A stretch of DNA of 64,000 nt from NCBI GenBank assembly GCA_905250885.1, contig CAJNOQ010000080.1, positions 16,844-80,843 on the forward strand, in the 5' to 3' direction. The notes beneath the pieces are model-generated. The model ran no database searches and was not told the origin of the DNA. It was given only the letters and a program-made list of their open reading frames with translations. Position 1 is the stretch's first letter; each line of letters opens with the position of its first letter. Below, piece after piece: positions 1-12,691 of the stretch. The translations under genes were made by a program, and so were the position numbers. This DNA is from Didymodactylos carnosus. Lineage: Eukaryota > Rotifera > Eurotatoria > Philodinida > Philodinidae.

Positions 1-429
1 ATGTCCAGTGTAAGATATGAATAAAAATCCAGAAGATATATTTTTGAATTATGCCTGCTTTTGAATAAATCATAAAAGAAGAAATATAAAAAAACGTTTC
101 TTCTATATTCTAATAATTTTTGAGGAAAACTATAACTTAATTATTGTCTTAAATGCCATGATTTTCGAAAGTATGTTAGAACAGTCAAATAATAATAAAC
201 AAAAGGTCAAAAATACAACTTGAAGATAAAGAAAAATGTAAGATACACATAAATTAAAAAAAAAAGGTGGAGAAAAACGAGTAAAATGTGCACATAGTTG
301 TTGTTTTTTTCCATAACGTAACATACGCATTTATATATATATATACCAGATCTATACTAAAAGCGACTAATTTTTTTGATGGCGCCCTCGAAGTTCAAGA
401 GTAAAAAATAAAATATTTAAATTGAATGT
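1..429. other. 3' flank of MDH2, no gene seen
   Basis: AT-rich sequence downstream of the minus-strand MDH2 stop codon. It holds a short (TA)n run near 331-347 and homopolymer A/T tracts. The only open frames are short and low-complexity, with no recognisable protein. It probably contains the MDH2 3' UTR and intergenic DNA; no clear poly(A) signal was placed. Confidence 0.5.
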
Positions 430-2084
430 TTATTTTGATTGTTTTTGAAGATAGGCTTTAGCAAATTCTTCGCCTTTTTTAATATTACTGGTTAATTCGG
501 ATTTTGCATCTCCTATTAATTTTGTTTCATATTCTGATAATTTTCCGATACCGTGTGAACGTTCAACACCATTACGCTAGACAAATCAAAAACAAATAAA
601 TGAGATATGAATGTGTTATTAGCAGATAAAAACATAACTTACACCAAATAACAATGGTGTTGCAAAATATCTGAATTCGGTTTCTTGTGATGATATATAA
701 CCACATTCAACAACTCCTTCTTTTCCACTTAATGCTTCTAGTACTGAAAATGCAAATCTTGCACCAGCATGAGCCATTGACAATGTTGCTGAACCAGTGC
801 CAGCTTTTGCTTCGACAACTTCAGTACCAGCATTCTGAATACGCTTTGTTAGACTCTCTAACTCTTGCTAAAACAAATAATAGATTTTAATACATCGTAA
901 TTTAGTTTAATCCATATCTTTTTCCCTGTTGTTCAAGTTGATGAAGCCATGGGTATGAATCACGAACTTTATAGCGTACAGTTGCTCGAAATAAAGAACT
1001 TTCCTATTATACTAATTAAATTCTCTTCTTTGGATACAGAAGTATAAGTGAAGAGATCCAGCTTTTCGGATAAGCTGAACAACTCATCTGTAGTAAATAG
1101 AGAATACTTAGATTTTGGTACCTTTGAAAACGAAACAGGTGGTGATACTTGTGATAATAAGGGAATGATACTGTTTCCTGCATGTCCACCAATCACTGGT
1201 ACAAACACACGTGTTGGATCTAAACCCTAAAAAACAAGACGAAAATAAAACATTGCATAAGTTTATATAAGTTGTCTAGGTTAACTTACTTTTGCTTCAG
1301 CAACAAACGTGGCTGATCGAACAACATCCAATGTCGTTACACCAACAACTTTCTTTTCGTCAAATACACCGTGGTGTTTCATTATTTCACAGGCAATTGG
1401 AACAGTTGAATTTACCTAGATAATGAGAAAACCAACATTCATAAATATATTCGATACTAATATCATAAAACAGTTTACCGGATTTGCGATAATAGCTATC
1501 AATGCTCGTGGACAATTCTTAGCACAAGATGAAATAAGATCAGCTACGATTGTTGCATTTGTGTTGAACAAATCGTCTCTGGTCATACCTGATAGAGAAA
1601 AAAATTTAGTTTCTTGTTTTCCAATCAATCATAGTATATGGGTTTTATGTTTTTTACCTGGTTTTCTTGGCACACCAGCCGGTATTATAACTAATTCCAT
1701 TCCTTTTAATGCATCACCTAACTGTTCTTGACCGACATATGCTTTCACTTTTGCCCGTGTTTCAATATGACTAAGATCGGCTCCAACGCCTTTTGTGTGT
1801 TGAATATCATACAATGACAAATCACTAATCAACGGACTTAATTTGAGTAACAATGAAAGAGGCTGTCCAATACCACCCGATGCACCCAAAACGGCAACTT
1901 TTCTCTATAAGTGTAGAAGAAAACCAATCTTAAGTATATAATAAACTCACATATGCCAGAAAAAAAGAAAATAAATCATACTCACTGAAAATGATCCTGC
2001 CTCTCGAGTTGATGAAGCATATCGTACGAGTTTTGGGCCAACTGTGCAAACAACATTGCCAAGCAGAGATGTTGCCTTATTCAT
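430..2084 (-). CDS. MDH2: malate dehydrogenase, mitochondrial
   Basis: NAD-dependent oxidation of malate to oxaloacetate in the mitochondrial matrix (TCA cycle, malate-aspartate shuttle). Seven exons, read on the minus strand: 2084-1986, 1904-1658, 1588-1479, 1415-1290, 1226-1122, 867-643, 576-430. All junctions are GT-AG and in frame, giving 352 aa (family about 338). The N-terminus ([20 protein letters not shown]) is basic and hydroxylated, like a matrix-targeting peptide. The Rossmann motif GASGGIG is at residues 40-46. Substrate-binding arginines lie in VPRKPGMTRDD (R113, R119), NPVN is at 151-154, and the catalytic His is H209 in [12 protein letters not shown]. The C-terminal half ([17 protein letters not shown]) is typical MDH. 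Intron 5 (254 bp) is longer than the others, and its 5' part stays open, so one frame reads through from exon 5 into it. Function is secure from motifs; mitochondrial location is inferred from the leader. Confidence 0.95.
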
Positions 2085-4595
2085 TGTTTAATACACAGAA
2101 ATAAAAACAAACAATATAAAACATGAGTAAAAACAAAACATAAGGGAATGAAAGACTATAGTGATATCGACAAAGAGAACAGAACGTCTAGGCAAACGTA
2201 AAGATTTTCAGCGATTTAAAAATACTTTCTTTCATAAAGCATATTTAGCGACTTTCTGTACTTGTTTCACATCAGGTGATCTTCTATACAGGGTTGCAAA
2301 CAAAAATATTTGATTAAGACTGACACCGTTGTGTCAATGCCAGTGATGTGTCCGATCCATACTGACAATAAGCATCTGACTAGACGTTCAAGAAAGCCAC
2401 ATTTGTAATAAGGATTTTGAGTCAAGTGTATTATATTAAGCTTAACGCGGAGAATGAAATAAGTTTACAACGCATTGTTTGTGACAATTCTGATGTGATA
2501 TAACTATCTCGATTGGTACTTTTAATAAGGGACCTCTGACAGGAAAAAAGATCTTTTTACTTCGCATCCGATTTTAATAAGACTTACAACAGATGTGTCA
2601 TGTCAAGTGTTAGAAATGTCGCGATAGTTTAAAAATAAAAACATTTTGGGATCGATTAATGGACGTAGGTTTTTGATTTTAGGTCTCTTGTCTATTACTT
2701 TTTATAGCTTTCCGAAGCTGAAAACCATGAAAAAGATGCTGCTTATGTTTTCCCCTGCCATGGCGGCCTTACTAGCATCATGGGAAACAGACTTGGCACT
2801 TTAATCCATCATCAAAAACTAAAATATGCCGTAATTTTTACCGTATTTCTAACCGTCAGGTGCGCTTTGTTTGAATCACAAATCGTAAAATTTCCGCTCT
2901 GACATTGATTCCGCATCGGAAAACGTACCATGAAAAACATTAAAGTTTCAATTAAAAACAGTGACGGTAATGCGTCTGTGGTTATTCTCTAATTCACGTG
3001 CTCAATGAACAAATCTCTCTACATAATGACCACTAAAACAGGCCCTGTCACTACATCAGTATGAGGAGCGCAAATTACAACATTTCCATTCGACCATTTG
3101 AGTAACAGAATATGAAGTTCTTTCCATGATTTCTAGCCTAAACGTTGGTTAGATTCTACTGGTACTAACAAGGCATGAACACAGTCCTAACGTATATCGA
3201 CTTTGAAACTCCACTTCTCTCCATTCAACATAAGCTAGCACCATTTCCGCGTGGCGTGGCTTTGTTGTTCATTTAAGTTCCATAAAAGTTTGTCCTCCAG
3301 CGGTGTGTTTTATCCATAGTTTGTGAAGATTTGCGACAGATCGGTAGCGCTAAACACAATAAAATCCACTATTTTAATTTGCCGTAATTTGTTTGATTTA
3401 ACTTCTCTTTTCATAAGGAGCTACTTAATAAGAGTGAAAAAGAGGACGCACGTAGACGATATCATCTGATGTGATTCGTTTCAAAGATCAAACTTTGTTC
3501 ATTTCTGATTGGTTAGTTTGACAGTTTTCTGTCAGAGTTAATCTAGCGTCATTTTTGGGATATATTATATCGAAGCTCTGAATTATATTGTTGACATGAC
3601 CCAAAAGATATCGATTCCGTGGCTGCTGTGTCGTTGTCGTCGTGCATTCCAATACTGTCTGCTAGCCAATGACAGACAGCTTGACTTCTGCAGTCTTAGC
3701 TGGTTATTTTTCTTTCTCCAAAGCTGATTCTCAATCTCTATGGCATCTCAGACCATAATCGTTTTCCTGCTGTACTCTAAATGCATTGACAGATTGAGTT
3801 AAAAATATAGTATAAGACTTTATGACGGTTTAATTCTCTGATTCAATTGCGCCACGCCACTCCTGTATCGACTATCAATGGGAAAGAGGTGGAAGTTCCT
3901 GGTTGGAAAAAAATTAAATATTAGCAACACGTGAAAGGAGGAGAGTGGTTTAAGAGTTTATTTCGCTTCGACTTTTGTCAACATTTTGTTCTCTTTTATT
4001 TACGCATAATGTGTATTCTGAACGCTTATTGATACAGTTCTTATCGTTTATTCAAAACATATTTCAGTGAATAGTTTAAACGCAAGTAGGAATAGTATCG
4101 CTTTTTTGTATCATCATCCCTGAAAATAAGTAATACTTCTACGGTATATTTTGTATTTACGGTTGACTGTAAAAGAATAACGGTTTATATAGTTTTAATG
4201 GATTTGTTTTTGTAATGAATAAGATTTTTGATTAGGATCTTTATCAACTTTGCCACCTTGAAAAGTTCAAAAAGCGGAAAATAGTTTTTATTTCATGCTA
4301 TTTTTCATAACGCCGTAACTATCATTTCACACTCGAAGGTTCACTGATTTTATTCGCACAAAAATACAGAACGACACAATAGAAATAGCACTACCGTACT
4401 CGTTGTTTTTTAAAAGACAGTAAATAGCTGTTAACTTTTTATGATAATAGATGCGATGCTTGTACATCTCTAGATATGAGAATGATGAATCATTGGTGGC
4501 AACTCTGATCTTTCTTATATTATGTTTTATATGGCGATTTTTGTTCCAACTTGTAAATATTGTCATTGATTTGTTTTAGATCATAAAGCCTAATC
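2085..4595. other. intergenic region between MDH2 and PDIA6
   Basis: About 2.5 kb between two divergently transcribed genes, so it should contain both promoters. No open frame longer than about 80 codons and no recognisable domain was seen on either strand. The segment around 2160-3960 is visibly less A/T-homopolymeric than its surroundings and may be decayed mobile DNA, but no terminal repeats were found. A pyrimidine tract ending in AG at 4578-4579 lies 16 nt before the PDIA6 ATG. Confidence 0.4.
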
Positions 4596-7367
4596 ATGTT
4601 GATATATTTATCGCTGGCATTACTCTGTTTATCTTATTCTCATGTGCATAGTTTTTACAGTTCAAGTGATGATGTTATTTCATTAGATCCAACGAATTTT
4701 GATCGATTGGTTATACAAAGTTCTGATCTTTGGATTGTGGAATTTTACGCTCCATGGTGGTAAGTAATAATTTATTGATTACCAGAAATATTATTTTCTA
4801 ATCAAGCTACAATCAATATCTTCCATGCGAAATCTGCGAAGAATAAAGCTATTGTTTCTTAACTATTTTAGTGGACATTGTCAGTCATTAACGCCAGAAG
4901 TATGTAATAATTAATGTGACGATGTATCGCCATTCTTATTCCAAAATTTTTTTAGTGGAAAAAAGCTGCAACAGCTTTGAAAGGAATCGTCAAATTAGGA
5001 GCTGTTGATGCTGATCAGCATAAATCTTTGGGAGGTCAATACGGTGTTTCTGGATTTCCTACTATTAAAATATTTGGCACGAACAAGCATTCACCAAAAG
5101 ACTTTCAGGGTGCACGTACAGCGGACGCCATCATTGAGCAAGCATTAGCACATCTGAGACAGATAGTCAATGATAGATTAGGAAAACGTGGTGGTGGTGG
5201 CGGTAGTAGTGGTGGTAATGGGGGAAGTGGCAGTGGCAGCAATAAAGACGTTGTTGAACTCACAGACAGCAATTTTGAATCTACCGTTTTGAATTCCGAA
5301 GATCTCTGGCTCGTCGAATTTTAGTAAGTTTTTTCCTTAAAGTAACTGATAGTCCTTACTAATTCTATTTTCTTAATTCTAGTGCTCCATGGTGTGGACG
5401 TAAGTAAACAATTATCTTCACAAATTTGAAGTGTACTATTCTTGTTATTACTTGTCTTTTCCAGACTGTAAGAATTTAGCACCAGAATGGGAAAAAGCAG
5501 CCACAGAATTAAAAGGCAAAGTGAAATTAGGTGCATTGGATGCAACGGTACATACACAAATGGCCCAACGTTATGAAGTACGTGGCTTTCCAACAATTAA
5601 AATGTTTGCAGCTGGAAGAAAAGATGGACAAGCTCAAGAATATGACGGTGGTCGTACAGCAAACGTAAGTTAGGTCAATTATTTATAAAAAATATTTATT
5701 GAGACATTATTTCGATACTTTCAGGATATTGTCACATGGGCATTAGACAAATTTGCTATTAACATACCGGCACCTGACATCCTTGAAATAACTAATCAAG
5801 AAATTTTAGATAAAACATGTCAAGACAAGCCACTGTGTATTGTCTCATTTTTACCCTATATATTAGATTGTCAATCAAAATGTCGCAATGATCATTTAAC
5901 AATGTTAAAAGGTATGGCTGAAAAATATAAACGTAATCAATGGGGATGGTTATGGGTTGAAGCATTCAAACAAGAACAATTGGAAAAAGCGGTAATACTA
6001 AATTTCTAATTTATGAATTTGACACTATTTTTGTCAAGGAGGAAAGAACAGCATCAGTACCTACAGAAATGTTGAAGGTGTACAGTTCAAGATGGCGGAT
6101 AGAGCGCCAGATTAATATTATCTAACGAATAACTTTTGCTCTTATTCATTCACAAATCTTTCATTATTTATTTCAAACAGCCATTCCAAATTTCAGTCAT
6201 ACTTTTCTAACTGAGCAAAAAAGATTTTTTTCCTATTGGTAGAATCATTTGCTAAATATTCGAATTTAAGAGATTTTAGTGACTCTCTTTCTATTAGATA
6301 TGTCAGAACTTTTTGATCCGTATTGCAATTAGGTTTTGGGAAGAACTGAGAGATTTTTGCTATCAGATAATGAAACGTTGAGAATTTAGAATTTTTTCAA
6401 TAGAATGGTTTTATTTAGAGCTTTTCGTAATTCATTTTGAAGAAAACGTTTTCGGAAAAGCGTATAATCCTATTTCTTTTGGACTAAATTTTAAGTTTTT
6501 AGAAATCGAGTTTCAGTAAAGAGATAAATTAGTTTAAAAAAATAAACAGTCAGCAGAGCTTGAAAAAGTGAACAGAGTTTGCAGAAGTTTGGAGTTATAA
6601 CTTTAGATAGCTTATGCTAATTCTTTTTTAGTTTTGTTGTAGGAAACTTCTCTCTTCTTGTACGATTGTTCCTTTTTTAACGTTTACTTATTCGAACATC
6701 GTTCTCTACTGTTAAAATTCTATCAGACGAACAGAGAGTTGAACTCACGAGAGCAAACAAATAATTTTCTTGAGTTTGTTCTGTTTTTAAGCTTGTTCTC
6801 TTATCCAGAAAATAGGTTCATTGCTCAAATGGGACGATCTTAGCTATTTTTTTCTCATAGACGGTAATGTTCCATCTAAAATGAGTACTTCTTAAAAATG
6901 ATAAAAACGTACTTGAAGTAATAAAAAGTATTAAAAAAATTTCTTTCAGTGAAACAGAATTCAAACTCTCGATGTATGCGTTATCTTGGACTTTGAGTGC
7001 TAAAAAACATCGAAAAGTACTCTTTCTGCCATGTTACTGTTCATTTGTTTCATGCTTTTTGTAGCTGGGAATTGGTGGGTTTGGATATCCTGCGCAAGTT
7101 GCTATCAATTCTCGAAAAGGAAAATATGTTGTTTTGAAAGGTTCATTTAGTGAACAAGGCATTGGTTCATTTATGAAAGAATTATCTACTGGACGAATAT
7201 CCAGTCCATCTGAACCGCTGGCCGATAATAAATTACCAACAATTGTTGATAGTCAACCATGGGATGGAAAAGATGGTGCACTGGATATTGTTGAAGATAT
7301 TGATTTAAGCGATGTTGATATGGATGAAGATGACAGTAGTACGAATAAAAAGAAAGTTGAACTTTGA
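4596..7367 (+). CDS. PDIA6: protein disulfide-isomerase A6 (P5-type)
   Basis: ER-lumen thiol-disulfide oxidoreductase that helps secretory proteins fold. Seven exons: 4596-4759, 4872-4899, 4956-5323, 5383-5399 (17-nt microexon), 5465-5664, 5725-5991, 7065-7367. The join gives 448 aa (human about 440). Residues 1-20 form a hydrophobic signal peptide. Two thioredoxin domains follow, with active sites CGHC at 55-58 and 191-194; the FPTIK strand with its cis-Pro is present in both. They are joined by a Gly/Ser linker at about 143-159. A third, redox-inactive domain follows, then an acidic tail ending KVEL, a KDEL-like ER-retrieval signal. Both CGHC motifs are interrupted by introns. The last intron is 1,073 bp, far longer than its neighbours, with nothing recognisable in it. 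An acceptor-like TTTTAG lies 16 nt before the ATG. Identity is secure; KVEL as a working retrieval signal is inferred. Confidence 0.95.
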
Positions 7368-9060
7368 ATGAGTTCATAAGAAAATAGACATTGTCTTTAC
7401 ATATCAACGCTACATCTAAGTCCATTGACCAAATGAATTGTTGGATAGTGCTCACTATAAATCCTTTTTATTCATTTGTTCAAATCTCATGTTATACTCA
7501 TGTCACAAAAAATTGGTGATCGTTCTGATAATTGACGAATGCGCATACACATCGTTATGCTTAGCTAGGCTTTCATTTTCGTCTTTTTTGTTTAATGTTA
7601 AAGTTTGCTTTTTGTTTGTATTTTTTAAGTTTTTATATAATGTTACTTGACTACAAAACTTGCATTCCTAGAAAAACTGTTCTTTTAGAACCAGCATTCT
7701 TATTCCAAATTTTCACATTAAATAGTGTTAATTAGTAGATGATAACTTCTGGTATCCGAGAAATGTTGACCGTCCGTTGTACCACCTATTGGTCATTTTA
7801 TCAAGAACAACTTGATTTCTGAGAGCTGAAAGTGATCTCTTTTAAAATGTTCAGTTTACTTAGTTTTTTTGTTACGAATGACTTGTCTGGTTGTGTTTGT
7901 CTTTATTTATTGTTATGTTGTTATTGTATATTTTTTTTGTTTTTTGAATGAGAATATTTCATTCGGTTGTTATCAAATATGACATTTTCATTGTTATTAT
8001 CACATCTTCTTTCATTGTTCAGCAACAAACAACGACAAAACATCCCGTTTTTTCTTGCGTTCGTCTACTGTTACTCGCTTAGGCTTCTCTAGATTAATAA
8101 ACTGGTCAAAAACTGAATAATTTCTGATGACTAAAGAGGAAAATACTTATCTCTTTTTAAATTTTAATTGAATGTGACACTTTAGATTGAAAAACTCAAT
8201 AAAGGATATTATTTTTAACCATCTGAGTTTTCCTAATCAGCTTCATACATTGGAAATTGGTAAATTAGGGCAGAACATTTACATAAATAACTTACGATAA
8301 ATATCGCTGATAAGGCTTTTGAACGCGCATTCAAATATTTTGGTTCAAAAAATCGATAAACATTTATACTTCTTTTACCCGAAAAAATCTTCATTATGAT
8401 TTAGTTAGCGAAAGTGTCATCAAGATCCACTAGAACAGTCATCGAATCAATTTTTTCCCTGAGCTAGAGTAGATGAATAAGAACAATGTTATTTTGCATT
8501 CTAACATTTTCTTTTTTTTGTTTTTGTAATTTTCCCATGTTTTCTTAAGACTTCTTTCCTGCAAAAAAATTCAAGTTTTCTTACCAGACGTGGAGTTTGC
8601 GATAGGACGCATCATCAGATAGCATGAAGTGTGTCCTTTCAGAAAATATAACATTTATTACCTAAATTTTAAATCTCATCAGTTTATTAGTAGTTTTACT
8701 GAAAGTTCTACCAAAATTAGCAAGGTTTTAGCCATATTTTCCGTTTTTGCCATGGATCTAGACGACTACAATTTTGACAGTTATTAGAGAGGATATTAAG
8801 CTCATGTTATTCATTATTTTGTTGAAAAAGCTTTTTGAGCTAAATTTCACTCGGTTTTTCTAAGAAGAATTAGAAGAATTTAAAAAAATCTTCACCATTT
8901 GTAAATAATGGACATATTTTAGCCAGGCCACTTTGGATAAGCTAATACATCCTTTCGCAATCGTGTAGCCTTGGTAATGAGAGTAACTTGTGAGCAGTTG
9001 TTGAATATTTATTCTATGTAGGAATTTTTTAGGGATAGAGAAGTACCCCGGTCAAACAAA

Positions 9061-9294
9061 TCGTATACGATCGTATCTAAATTAGACAAAATCATATCAG
9101 ATCGTATGAAAATCATAGATGAATCGTGGTATCTGATTTGTCCTCTGGATCGTATAATACGATCTTTGTAGATCATATACGATCATACAACTTCGTATGA
9201 AATCGTATAGTACGAACCAGAGGACAAATCAGACACTATGATTCGTATGTAAATCATACATAATCATATATGGTTTCGTACGATTCGTATACGA
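9061..9294. repeat. imperfect palindromic repeat rich in ATCGTAT/ATACGAT
   Basis: Two arms of about 34 nt, 9121-9154 and 9211-9244, are near-perfect reverse complements of each other; both contain CTGATTTGTCCTCTGG or its complement. The symmetry continues outward imperfectly to a TCGTATACGA decamer at each end (9061-9070 and 9285-9294). The whole stretch is packed with ATCGTAT and its complement, many themselves palindromic. It has no coding capacity. It looks like a MITE or foldback element, or a cruciform-forming repeat; the family is unknown. Confidence 0.7.
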
Positions 9295-11087
9295 CCTTGT
9301 ACAATCGGATAGTACGATTCAATCACCTGGGTAACTTGACTTAACGGTTATTTTGTTTATGATCTACTTTGAAGGTTATGTGTTCACCTGTTCTAAAGCT
9401 TATGTACTGCGTTGTCCTTCAGATAATTAGTAAGTGGATAAGGAACAACTGAAGTATTTGAGTAGAAGAACTTTGCGCCAGACTAGCCTTTTGGTCAGAA
9501 CTACAGTTTAATATGCTGTAAAAAGAAAGGATGTACAGCTTTGATGATTTTGTCGATTCTTAGGCACCGATTATCGATATTCTTCCTTCGTCCAATAAGG
9601 ATTCGCGATAATAAGAATCGGTTTTATGTTTTCTTTTTTGAATATTTTGATCTAAGAAACTTTAACGGTAAAGTGATTTCATCAACAAAATTTATTCCTC
9701 AAAAAAAAAAAAAATTTTTTTTTTATTATAATAAAAATAATTTGGTAATCAAATTACGTATTCGTATTATTTACTCACGTGTTTTAAATAGAAGAACGAG
9801 AAAAATTACGGACGAAATAAATTTCTCTTTTTTTATTGTCTAGAACGTAGACGATTTTTGAGTTATTAAACTCTAAATTATTTGTTTCAGTTCTCATGCC
9901 TAAAGGACGAAAAGAGAATATCAAAAACAATATTTATATGTTCATTACAGACAAATGAGTGAGCTTTGGACCTTTCTTTTTTATTTACTGTACACATTTT
10001 GTTTCTTTCTTTTCTTCAACAATACGTTATCGAAATGATGTTTTTATTCACAGAAAGAGAGAAAGTTGTTCGTTTCTCTTCTTCCTTCACCCTCCATAAT
10101 ACACACATACTATACTAAAATAAATGATTAGTATCTGTATAGCTTCTTTAGACAGATGATAATTATTCGAGTTTATCATACGTCGTGTATTGATACGTAA
10201 AGAAGAAATGTTTTTTTTTTGTTATCATCAGTGTCAGTAATTTTCACAGAAGAAGGATTTTCTCCAGGGTTAACAGATTAAGGGTAGAAAAAAGTAAGAG
10301 AAAGACAAAGACTCTCCTTATTTCGATATCTCTACTAATCGTACCAAAAAAGACATGCTAGTGTATCTTTTAGGGAGATAAAAACAAATTATAAATGAAC
10401 TACATATTCTCTTCCATGCTATTTGTTTTTTATTCTAGTAGTAGTCGCATGCTTTATCTGTAAGACAGTATTTACCATCTACCAAAACTTATCTGTTTTG
10501 TTTTGTTTGCCTTGGAAATCTGTTCGCACATTCTACTACAGTATGTTTTGCAAAGATATATAATCAAGTTTAAGTATTCCATTGAAAAAATTCACAGTCA
10601 GTTTAAAATCGTCATTTTCTCTAGATTATTGCAGCAAAATCAAAAAGCTTCGTTTTCTTCGGACCTGATAGTTTTTGACTGAAGATCAAAGTGAATGGCA
10701 CATTACGATCATATATTCTATATATTAAAGAGTCTGATGTTTTTATTACTTGTCGTTGTGATAGGGGAGTGTCTGACAATTCGTTTACATTCATATTCTT
10801 TTTTCTCACCTTTCTTTTTATTGCATTGTTGATTTCAATACATGATGCTTATGGCTATTTTTTAGATGTTTATATGAATGAATAAAAGGTATTATTTAAA
10901 ATAGTTGATATTGGTGATTACATCTAGTCAATCAACGGTACTTTATACTATAAACGAGTAAGTGAACTTTTTGAATGAAAATTGCAAATGGAAGTTTCAT
11001 CACTTAAAAAAATAAGAAATTGTCATATATCTTATGTAAGCTTACTTTTTGTAGAATGAACCAATGTGTACGTGTGTATGTATGTGT

Positions 11088-11112
11088 GAGAGAGAGAGAG
11101 AGAAAGAGAGAA
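11088..11112. repeat. GA-rich microsatellite
   Basis: A short (GA)n tract with one interruption, preceded by a GT-rich stretch (about 11070-11087). It is a simple sequence repeat in intergenic DNA with no evident function. Confidence 0.8.
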
Positions 11113-12691
11113 GAAATTAGTCTGTCCGTATATCAGTAGTGATTCTTAAGTATTCAAATAGTCTCCATTTCTTATCAAATTTTTATATAGAGTAATGTAA
11201 ATTGTAATGTCGATCATTGCGAATACTGTCTTTAATGTGTACGTACAGCTGTTGTTTTGTTTAATATTGATGTGTACATTATCGATATTAGCATGATGTT
11301 GTCAAATTAATATATGTAGAATGATTCCTATGATCCTTAACTTTCAATAGTTTTTTAAAAACTATAAATAGATAATGGTCATCAGATGTTTCGACAGTAG
11401 AAGACATATATAGACCCAATCAATCATCATTTTGGATATGTTCGTTGTGTGACTTTTTTTCATTTTGCTACTCATATATCCATATATCTGCCGTTGTAGA
11501 ACGTAATCAGTGAAAATTGTATTCGAATTTGATTAAAATTTAGAGTTGAACACACCACACCTCTGAAGTGTCAAAAAAGAAATTTAAGTATCCATGAATA
11601 TATCAGTAGAACTTGAGGTCAAATTTTTCTTCTCACATGTTTTAACAACGCAAAGAACGTGATAGTTATCTATTTTCTCTTCTTCTGGTCTCAATGTTAA
11701 ATGAACTGAAACGACTGACTACTTCGAAGGTCATTGTCCACTCTTTTTGTTATGTGTTTAACAATTATTTTTAACACTGGAAAACAAGCATTTTTAGTTT
11801 AAAAAAAATGAAGGTAATTGAATAAGTCGATTAAAATCATCTTAAAGGTCGCGACATTATCAATAGAAAAGTTATAAACTTTTTTTTTTACATATAATAT
11901 ACTTCGAATCACCTTTTTCATCCAATCCATCAAAATTCTCTAACTAATTTTGGACTGTAATAAAAAAAACATAATTAACTTTGTTAAGAGGCTTATTTTG
12001 TTTTCATTATTATTTGAGGTGAATTGAACGTGTATTATTTAATATATAACTGTTTTCTCTTTGATCCGTAATGTAAGACTATTATCGTCTACATTTTATT
12101 TGAAAATTAGTATTTGTATTAAGTAATATCGAACCATTTTCTTTTTCTATTGAACTGTAATTGATTCTGTCTCTAAACGAAAAGCACGAATTTCACTGAG
12201 AGGGATAATGTAATCGTTTACTTTCATCGCACCAGTGAAATCAAGGTTGTTTTTCTTCTTTTTTTTTCTTTTCATAAATATACTTTCTCATTCTTACTCT
12301 ACAAACTATTCATATTGTTTTTCATCGATGAAAACTGTAAGTGTCTGTAGATTCAGTTATTTACTTTCAACATCTACTTGAACTATTCTAAAGAAGAAGA
12401 CGAAAAAGTTTTCAAGTCTGCAGAACGAAATCAATACATCGGTTTTAATAAAACAATAGTGTAACCATCATTGGTTAAAGAGAGTAAAGTTTAATAAGGA
12501 TTGTCAACGTTTGAAAAATTATATAACAAAAAAGTTTATATTGATGATATTTTTATTCTTACAGGTACTATTTTATAACATTTAATTATGTGCAATCATC
12601 TAAAATCTATTTGGCGGTACTATTGAATTTATTATTATTATTATTATTCTTTTTCAATTATATTTCGTTTATTTATTAACAATAATAAATA

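Larger units (their letters stand above)
7368..12691. other. gene-poor region between PDIA6 and PPTC7
   Basis: About 5.3 kb with no gene I can support. The left end carries the PDIA6 3' UTR, with candidate AATAAA signals at about 8096-8101 and 8199-8204. A palindromic ATCGTAT-rich repeat is at 9061-9294, an A-run followed by a T-run near 9700-9730, and a GA tract at about 11088-11112. Open frames at 9541-9843 and around 10690-10885 are low-complexity and match no family. The right end must hold the PPTC7 promoter; a TTCTTACAG acceptor-like site ends at 12564. Confidence 0.45.

Noticed and set aside
8126-8150. CTGATGACTAAAGAGGAAA, a second hammerhead-core-like string
   Set aside because: Stem II would have only two pairs and no complementary stem I strands flank it.
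9541-9843. 100-codon plus-strand frame
   Set aside because: It is driven by A/T homopolymers (long Lys and Phe runs) with no family resemblance and no splice partners.
10621-10885. Overlapping open frames on both strands, one with a hydrophobic segment
   Set aside because: Hydrophobicity comes from T-rich sequence; no other support for coding.
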